NCBI RefSeq assembly: GCF_013003915.1
Contig: NZ_JABAIV010000007.1
Span: 1-64,000 of the forward strand
Source: Telluria aromaticivorans
Lineage (GTDB): Bacteria > Pseudomonadota > Gammaproteobacteria > Burkholderiales > Burkholderiaceae_D
Direction: 5' to 3'
DNA length: 64,000 nucleotides
Part shown: piece after piece, positions 58,421-64,000 of the stretch
Layout: every line of letters begins with the position of its first letter
How positions within the stretch are numbered: position 1 is the first letter of the stretch
The notes under the pieces: generated by a model
The model's database searches: none
Told to the model about the DNA's origin: nothing
What the model saw: only the letters and a program-made list of their open reading frames with translations
Program-made: the position numbers and the translations under genes

Positions 58421-59926
58421 ATGCTATCCAAGCTAGGTGCTGCGCTCGGCTATTTCAGCCGATCCGTACCGTTTCGCCCGGTTCCAGCCCTGATCACCAG
58501 CGCCGTCCTGGCAGCCCTGCTCCTGGCACCCTGTCCGGCCGGGCTGGATCCCAAGGCATGGACCCTGGTCGCGATTTTCCTCACCACGATTGTCGCGATC
58601 ATCCTGAAGGTCATGCCGATCGGCGTCATGGCCATGATGGCGATCGTCATCGTGGCCCTGTCGCAAGTGACCTCGACCTCGTCGAAAGGGGCGATGGCCG
58701 ATGCACTGGGCAGTTTTTCCAGTCCCCTGATCTGGCTGATCGTGGTCGCCATCCTGATTTCACGCGGGCTGAAGAAAACAGGCCTGGGCGGCCGTATCGG
58801 CCTGATGTTCATTGCCATGCTGGGAAAGCGCACGATCGGCATCGGCTATGGCCTGGCGATATGCGAACTCATCCTGGCGCCATTCACGCCCAGTAACACC
58901 GCACGTGGCGGCGGCATCGTCCATCCGATCATGAAGTCGATCGCCAATGCCTTCCAGTCCGACCCGGCGGATGGCACGCAAGCCAAGGTCGGCACCTACC
59001 TGGCACTGGTGAACTACCACGCCAACCCGATCACCTCGGCCATGTTCCTGACCGCCACCGCGCCCAACCCGCTGGTGGTCGACTTCGTCGCGAGGGCCAG
59101 CGGCCAGGACCTGCAACTGAGCTGGACCACCTGGGCGCTGTGCATGGTGCTGCCCGGGCTGGCTTGCCTGCTGGTGATGCCGCTGGTGATTTACCTGCTC
59201 GCGCCCCCGCTGCTCAAGGCCACGCCCGATGCGGTCGTCTACGCGCGGGGCGAACTGAAGCGCATGGGTCCGCTGGCGCCGAAAGAAAAAGTCATGCTGG
59301 GCACCTTCGGCTTGCTGCTGGTGCTGTGGGCGAACCTGCCTGCAGCGCTGTTCGGCCCGGCGTTCACCCTCGATCCGACCGTAGTCGCCTTCGTCGGCTT
59401 GTTCGTGCTGGTCATCACCGGCACGCTCGACTGGGATGACGTATTGTCGGAAAAAAGTGCATGGGACACCCTGATCTGGTTTGGCGCGCTTGTCATGCTG
59501 GCCGAGCAGTTGAACAAGCTGGGCGTCGTTGCCTGGGGTTCGCTCGCCATGAACGATGCCATTGTCGCCAGCGGGATGGGGTGGATGGGCGCCGGCGCCG
59601 TCCTGCTGCTGGCCTTCGTTTTCTCGCACTACCTGTTCGCCAGCACCACCGCCCACATCAGCGCCATGATGCTGGCCTTCCTGCTGGTCGGTGCGCAGTT
59701 GCTGCCGGGCGCCTACCTGGCGCCCTTCCTGCTGATGATGACCGCCGGCTCGTCGATCATGATGACGCTGACGCATTACGCCACCGGCACCTCGCCGATC
59801 ATTTTCGGGAGCGGCTATGTGACGATGGGCTTGTGGTGGCGAGTCGGCTTCGTCATGTGCGTGGTAGAGCTGGCGATCTTCGCCCTCGTCGGCGGCGCCT
59901 GGTGGAAACTGCTTGGCTACTGGTGA
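58421..59926 (+). CDS. DASS/SLC13 family anion transporter (dicarboxylate or sulfate type)
   Basis: The 501-residue protein has about 12 membrane segments and the divalent anion:sodium symporter signature (SNTARGGGIVHPIMKSIANA near 160, then TATAPNPLVVDFVA and the second-repeat ASTTAHISAMMLAFLL). Related proteins move citrate, malate, succinate, 2-oxoglutarate or tartrate. ATG at 58421 is preferred to a TTG at 58406 for its AAGGG ribosome site. It follows the kinase by 85 bp. The exact anion is unknown. Confidence 0.9.
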   Translation: MLSKLGAALGYFSRSVPFRPVPALITSAVLAALLLAPCPAGLDPKAWTLVAIFLTTIVAIILKVMPIGVMAMMAIVIVALSQVTSTSSKGAMADALGSFSSPLIWLIVVAILISRGLKKTGLGGRIGLMFIAMLGKRTIGIGYGLAICELILAPFTPSNTARGGGIVHPIMKSIANAFQSDPADGTQAKVGTYLALVNYHANPITSAMFLTATAPNPLVVDFVARASGQDLQLSWTTWALCMVLPGLACLLVMPLVIYLLAPPLLKATPDAVVYARGELKRMGPLAPKEKVMLGTFGLLLVLWANLPAALFGPAFTLDPTVVAFVGLFVLVITGTLDWDDVLSEKSAWDTLIWFGALVMLAEQLNKLGVVAWGSLAMNDAIVASGMGWMGAGAVLLLAFVFSHYLFASTTAHISAMMLAFLLVGAQLLPGAYLAPFLLMMTAGSSIMMTLTHYATGTSPIIFGSGYVTMGLWWRVGFVMCVVELAIFALVGGAWWKLLGYW

Positions 59927-60024
59927 CGCCGTCTTACCGCCCGCGCGCATCCGCGTGCACTGGCCCTCCCAGCCCATTTTGCTGCGCCTGGGTGACCTTG
60001 CCGTCTTCTACCTAAAGGAAAGTC

Positions 60025-62733
60025 ATGAGTGTCAGGAACCTGGAACACCTGTTTGCGCCCCGGTCGGTCGCGGTCGTCGGTGCGTCGAACCGGCCGCACA
60101 GTGTCGGTGCGACCGTACTGCACAACCTGGCCGGGGGCGGCTTCATGGGGAAGGTCTATCCGGTCAACCCGAAACACGACAGCCTGTGCGGACAAACCGC
60201 CTACCCATCCATCGCCGATTTACCGGAAGTGCCTGAGCTTGCGATCATCTGCACGCCTGCGGCGACCGTGCCGGGTATCGTCGCCGAGCTGGGAGCGGCC
60301 GGGACACGCGCCGCGATCATACTGAGTGCGGGCATGGGCGCGCTCCTGGACGGCACCAGCGTGAGCCTGAAACAGGCGGCGCTGGACGCAGCCAGGCCTT
60401 ACCTGCTGCGCCTGCTTGGGCCCAACTGTGTCGGCCTGCTCGTGCCCGGCATTGGGCTCAATGCCAGTTTTGCCCATACCGGCGCCTTGCCGGGACACCT
60501 CGCGTTCGTGTCGCAATCGGGTGCGCTGGTAACCGGCATCCTGGACTGGGCGAAGTCGCGCGGGATCGGGTTTTCCAAGTTCATTTCGCTCGGCGACAGT
60601 GCCGACATCGATTTCGGCGACGTGCTCGATTATTTGGCGACCGATCCGAATACCAGCGCCATCCTGGTGTATATGGAAGACCTGAAGCATGCGCGCAAGT
60701 TCATGTCCGCCGCCCGCGCGGCCGCGCGCAGCAAGCCAACCCTGATCCTGAAATCGGGCCGCGTTCCCGAGGGGGCCAGGGCCGCCGCCTCGCACACCGG
60801 CGCCCTGGCCGGATCCGACGCCGTCTACGATGCCGCCATCCGCCGCGCCGGCATGCTGCGCGTCCTGTCGACCGAAGACCTGTTCGCCGCCGTGGAAACG
60901 CTGTCCCGGGCGCGCCCGCTTGGTGGCGAACGCCTGGCGATCCTGACCAACGGCGGGGGTCCCGGGGTAATGGCCACAGATGCGCTGGTCTGCGGAGGCG
61001 GCACCCTGGCAGTGCTGTCCCCGGCCACCCTGGCCCGGCTCGATGCCGCCCTGCCTGCGGCCTGGTCGCATGCCAATCCGGTCGACATCATCGGCGATGC
61101 GCCGGTGAGCCGCTACGTCGACGCCTTCCAGGCCCTGCTGCGGGACGAGGGCTCGGACGCGATCCTGTTCGTCCACGCGCCGACGGCGATCGTTTCGAGC
61201 GCCGAGATCGCCGAGGCGCTTGCCCCACTGGTACGTGCGGCGTCACGCAACATCCTCGCCTGCTGGCTGGGCGGCGACACCGTGGCGCCAGCCAGACGCA
61301 TCTTCTCCGATGCGGGGATCCCGACCTTCGACACGCCGGAGCAGGCAGTGGAAGCCTTCCTTCAGATCGTTCACTTCAGGCGCAACCAGGACCTGCTGAT
61401 GCAGGTGCCGCCCTCGGCGTCCGGCGATCCGATTCCGCAGCGCTCGGCCGCGCGCACCGTGATCGATGCCGCGCTGGCGGAAGGACGCGAGATGCTGTCC
61501 GAACCCGAAGCCAAGCAGGTGCTCGCAGCCTATGGCATCCCGGTGGTGAAAACGCGCATCGCCCGTACCGTGGAACAAGCCGTGCTCGATGCGCAGCAGA
61601 TCGGGTTTCCGGTGGCCGTCAAAATCCTGTCCCCGGATATCAACCATAAATCCGATGTCGGCGGCGTCATCCTCGACCTGGAGACGCCAGAGGCGGTCGG
61701 CATGGCCGCCCAGGCAATGCACAGGCGCCTGTCGGCGCTGCAGCCGCAGGCCCGCCTGCAGGGATTTTCCGTCCAGCAGATGGCCCGGCGTCCGCAGGCA
61801 AGCGAAGTGATCATCGGAATGAGCACCGATCCTGTCTTCGGTCCGGTCATCCTGTTCGGCCAGGGCGGCATCGCCGTCGAAGTCATGGACGACCACGCGG
61901 TCGGCCTGCCCCCGCTCAACATGGTGCTGGCGCGCGACATGGTGTCGCGTACGCGGGTATCGAAACTGCTTGCCGGCTACCGCAACAGCCCCCCGGCGGA
62001 TGTCGACGCCATTTGCCGCACCCTGGTGCAGGTCGCGCAGCTGGTCATCGATATGCCGGAAATCGCGGAACTCGACATCAATCCCCTGCTGGCCGACGGC
62101 GACGGCGTCGTGGCCCTGGACGCGCGCCTGCGCCTTGCCCCGGTGGAGGCTGGTGCGCATCCCCTGGACCGGCTGGCCATTCTTCCCTATCCACACGAAC
62201 TGGAAGACAGCGTCGACTGGCACGGCCAGCAGCTTGTGCTGCGGCCGGTCCGGCCTGAAGACGGCGTCGCGCATATCGCTTTCTTCAACGCGCTTACAGC
62301 GGACGATATTCACTATCCCCTGTTCGTGCGGGTGCGCGAACTGCAGCCATCCCAGCTCAGCCGCTTTACGCAAATCGACTATGACCGTGAAATGACCTTC
62401 ATCGCCACCCGCCCGGACCTGGAAGGCAAGCCGGAAACGCTGGGGATGGCGCGCGTGGTCGCCGATCCGGACAACCTGGACGGCGAGTTCATGCTCATCG
62501 TCCGCTCCGACCTGAAAGCGCTGGGCCTTGGCGAAATGCTGATGAGCAAGCTGATCGCCTATTGCCGCATGCGTGGCACGGCTCAGATCTCCGGCAACGC
62601 CCTGTCGCAAAATACCGCGATGATCGCGCTGGCGCGTAAGCTGCATTTCGAGGTCGAGCGGATGGCCAAGGATCAGACAGTGCGGCTGCGCCTCGAACTG
62701 GCGGCGCCAGGAAGACCTACAATGGGTGCATGA
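60025..62733 (+). CDS. pat: Bifunctional acyl-CoA ligase-like / GNAT protein acetyltransferase (Pat/PatZ type)
   Basis: The 902-residue protein has a CoA-binding domain (VAVVGASNRPHSVGATVLHN), a succinyl-CoA-ligase-like domain with ASHTGALAGSD (His257), an ATP-grasp domain (about 480-690, VAVKILSPDINHKSDVGGVI) and a C-terminal GNAT domain (about 730-895, ETLGMARVVADPDNLDGEFM and LGLGEMLMSKLI). Such proteins acetylate lysines of metabolic enzymes, for example acetyl-CoA synthetase, from acetyl-CoA. Retained His257 is the residue phosphorylated in true ADP-forming acyl-CoA synthetases, so ligase activity is possible. AAAGGA lies upstream of the start. It overlaps the next gene by four bases. 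Confidence 0.93.
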   Translation: MSVRNLEHLFAPRSVAVVGASNRPHSVGATVLHNLAGGGFMGKVYPVNPKHDSLCGQTAYPSIADLPEVPELAIICTPAATVPGIVAELGAAGTRAAIILSAGMGALLDGTSVSLKQAALDAARPYLLRLLGPNCVGLLVPGIGLNASFAHTGALPGHLAFVSQSGALVTGILDWAKSRGIGFSKFISLGDSADIDFGDVLDYLATDPNTSAILVYMEDLKHARKFMSAARAAARSKPTLILKSGRVPEGARAAASHTGALAGSDAVYDAAIRRAGMLRVLSTEDLFAAVETLSRARPLGGERLAILTNGGGPGVMATDALVCGGGTLAVLSPATLARLDAALPAAWSHANPVDIIGDAPVSRYVDAFQALLRDEGSDAILFVHAPTAIVSSAEIAEALAPLVRAASRNILACWLGGDTVAPARRIFSDAGIPTFDTPEQAVEAFLQIVHFRRNQDLLMQVPPSASGDPIPQRSAARTVIDAALAEGREMLSEPEAKQVLAAYGIPVVKTRIARTVEQAVLDAQQIGFPVAVKILSPDINHKSDVGGVILDLETPEAVGMAAQAMHRRLSALQPQARLQGFSVQQMARRPQASEVIIGMSTDPVFGPVILFGQGGIAVEVMDDHAVGLPPLNMVLARDMVSRTRVSKLLAGYRNSPPADVDAICRTLVQVAQLVIDMPEIAELDINPLLADGDGVVALDARLRLAPVEAGAHPLDRLAILPYPHELEDSVDWHGQQLVLRPVRPEDGVAHIAFFNALTADDIHYPLFVRVRELQPSQLSRFTQIDYDREMTFIATRPDLEGKPETLGMARVVADPDNLDGEFMLIVRSDLKALGLGEMLMSKLIAYCRMRGTAQISGNALSQNTAMIALARKLHFEVERMAKDQTVRLRLELAAPGRPTMGA

Positions 62734-63938
62734 CCGACGACCATTCATCCTTCCGCCACCTGGGCCCGCGCGAGCTGGACCTCGCCTTGCAGGACGCGCG
62801 CCGGCATACGCTGGCCTTGTTCGACGCCCTCGCCGCAGCCGGCTACGGCGAGGCGGCGCAGGTGCCGCACCTGCCCATCCTGAACCTGCCGTTGTGGGAG
62901 CTGGGACATATCGCCTGGTTCGCGGAATGGTTCGTCCTGCGCGAAGCGCTCAGCAGCAAGCCGGGCGACGCCGTCAAGCCTTCGCTGCAGGCGCGCGCCG
63001 ACGACTGGTTCGATTCGAACACCGTGGCCCACGGCACGCGCTGGGCGCTAGCGCTGCCCGATCCGGTGGCGATCAAGGAATATTGCGGCGAGGTGCTGGA
63101 CCAGGTCCGCGACCGGCTCGCGCATACACCCGATGAGGACGCGGCGCTCTACCCGTTTCGCCTGGTGCTGGCGCACGAGGACATGCATGGGGAAGCCCTG
63201 CTGTACACCTTGCAGACCCTGGGCGCGGCGGCGCCTGCTGCTATCGCCGCCATGGCCGCAAACGTAGGGGTGGCGCCGGCCTGCGCCGAGATTGCCTGCG
63301 CCGGCGACTTCCTGCGCGGCGGCGACCAGTCGCGCGGCTTTGTGTTCGACAACGAAAAGCAGGCAGCGCCTTGCCGCGTGGCCCCGTTCGCGATCGACGC
63401 CGGCCTGGTGTCCAATAGCGCCTACCTGGCGTTCATGCGCGATGGCGGCTACCAGTGCCCCGTATACTGGAGCGATGCCGGGCGCGCATGGCTGGCGCTG
63501 GAGCAGCGCGTGGCGCCGCGCTACTGGCAGCGGGAAGCAGCAGGCGATGCGTGGCGCACCAATTGCTTCGGCAGCGCGGCCACGCTGGACCCTGCCGAAC
63601 CAGTACGCCATGTGAGCCTGTACGAGGCGCAGGCATATTGCAGCTGGGCCGGACGGCGCCTGCCGACCGAAGAGGAGTGGGAATGCGCAGCGGGTTCCGG
63701 CCAGCCTGGCTTTCGCTGGGGCGAGCTGTGGGAATGGACAGCCTCGCCCTTCCATCCTTACGCGGGGTTCGCCCCGGACCGCTACCTGGAGTATTCGGCG
63801 CCGTATTTCGGGAGCCGCCAGGTCTTGCGTGGGGCCTCGTTCGCCACGCCGATGCGGCTGCGCTCCCCGCATTTCCGCAACTTCTACACACCCGGGCGTG
63901 ACGATATCTTCTCCGGGTTTCGTACCTGCGCCTTGTAG
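62730..63938 (+). CDS. senA: SenA/EgtB-like non-heme iron enzyme (DinB plus FGE-sulfatase domains)
   Basis: The 402-residue protein has an N-terminal DinB-like bundle with candidate iron ligands H60 (WELGHIAWF) and H149/H153 (HEDMH) and a C-terminal FGE-sulfatase domain (LPTEEEWECAAGSGQPGFRW to LRGASFATPMRLRSPHFRNF). This is the fold of EgtB (C-S bond in ergothioneine) and SenA (C-Se bond in selenoneine). The length, the YLEYSAPYFGSRQVLRGASF block and the FSGFRTCAL end resemble SenA of Burkholderiales more than EgtB, from memory only. No egtD or senB is visible before the window ends. ATG overlaps the pat stop. Confidence 0.72.
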   Translation: MTDDHSSFRHLGPRELDLALQDARRHTLALFDALAAAGYGEAAQVPHLPILNLPLWELGHIAWFAEWFVLREALSSKPGDAVKPSLQARADDWFDSNTVAHGTRWALALPDPVAIKEYCGEVLDQVRDRLAHTPDEDAALYPFRLVLAHEDMHGEALLYTLQTLGAAAPAAIAAMAANVGVAPACAEIACAGDFLRGGDQSRGFVFDNEKQAAPCRVAPFAIDAGLVSNSAYLAFMRDGGYQCPVYWSDAGRAWLALEQRVAPRYWQREAAGDAWRTNCFGSAATLDPAEPVRHVSLYEAQAYCSWAGRRLPTEEEWECAAGSGQPGFRWGELWEWTASPFHPYAGFAPDRYLEYSAPYFGSRQVLRGASFATPMRLRSPHFRNFYTPGRDDIFSGFRTCAL

Positions 63939-63964
63939 GCTGGCAGGGTTGCTCGACTGGCCCT

Positions 63965-64000
63965 TCAGGCAAGCAGCTGCAGCTGCCCGAACTCTTCCAC
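63965..64000 (-). CDS. Possible 3' end of a minus-strand gene, cut by the window
   Basis: The last 36 bp read on the minus strand as VEEFGQLQLLA followed by TGA. It would converge with the SenA-like gene, 26 bp between stops. Too short to identify; it could also be non-coding. Confidence 0.25.
   Translation of the reverse strand: MEEFGQLQLLA

Overview
This 64 kb window is GC-rich chromosomal DNA, densely coding on both strands, and most resembles a betaproteobacterium of the Oxalobacteraceae (Massilia/Telluria-like). Grounds for this are a fused MrpA-MrpB antiporter subunit, a GTP-type PEP carboxykinase, RdgC, YgiQ, DUF4404 and VF530 proteins, an EgtB/SenA-type enzyme, and a dispersed repeat with GTAGGGTGGGC ends. 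The genus is inferred from gene content, not from a marker alignment.

Layout. 1-380: a probable insertion-sequence end and the first copy of the dispersed repeat. 383-7373: a tandem-domain universal stress protein followed by a tightly overlapping mrpAB-C-D-E-F-G cation/proton antiporter operon. 7421-14890: an iron-uptake block (ferric ABC transporter fbpA, fbpB and fbpC in scrambled orientations, plus a TonB-dependent siderophore receptor). It has two Fur-box-like sites and is bracketed by two decayed IS1182-family transposase fragments in opposite orientation. 14900-15901: remains of a group II intron whose 5' end lies directly behind the ssb terminator; its reverse-transcriptase frame is broken by an octanucleotide tandem repeat. 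15967-28243: ssb, a CatB-type acetyltransferase, uvrA, pckG, a 2-hydroxyacid dehydrogenase, an unknown protein, a one-domain asparaginase, rdgC and dinB. LexA boxes precede uvrA (one mismatch) and dinB (perfect).

28244-34102: a secreted subtilisin-like protease, a second TonB-dependent receptor and a glycerate kinase. 34290-34986: tRNA-Val and tRNA-Asp, a relic of a second tRNA-Asp, and a 129-bp tandem array of the dispersed repeat. 34982-41092: a membrane GGDEF protein divergent from a cNMP-domain protein coupled to an AI-2E/PerM-type transporter, then YgiQ, DUF4404 and VF530. 41298-49800: two tandem M3 oligopeptidases, a GMC-type flavoprotein with a four-cysteine motif, SlyX, and an M10/serralysin-like protease with RTX and DUF4214 regions. 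49962-54163: Rep helicase, modA-modB without an adjacent modC, and an SRPBCC protein.

54307-64000: a dihydrolipoyl-dehydrogenase-like flavoprotein, then a same-strand run: a 21-codon leader ORF coupled to a zinc alcohol dehydrogenase, a soluble histidine kinase, a DASS/SLC13 carboxylate transporter, a Pat-type acyl-CoA ligase/acetyltransferase, and a SenA/EgtB-like non-heme iron enzyme whose start overlaps the end of pat. These look co-transcribed and suggest a redox, acetyl-CoA and low-oxygen or stress theme.

Three dispersed repeat families fill many intergenic gaps. I found no CRISPR array and no obvious dedicated defence system. The most unusual signals are the repeat families, the intron/IS graveyard beside ssb, the IS-bracketed iron block, and the pat-senA coupling.
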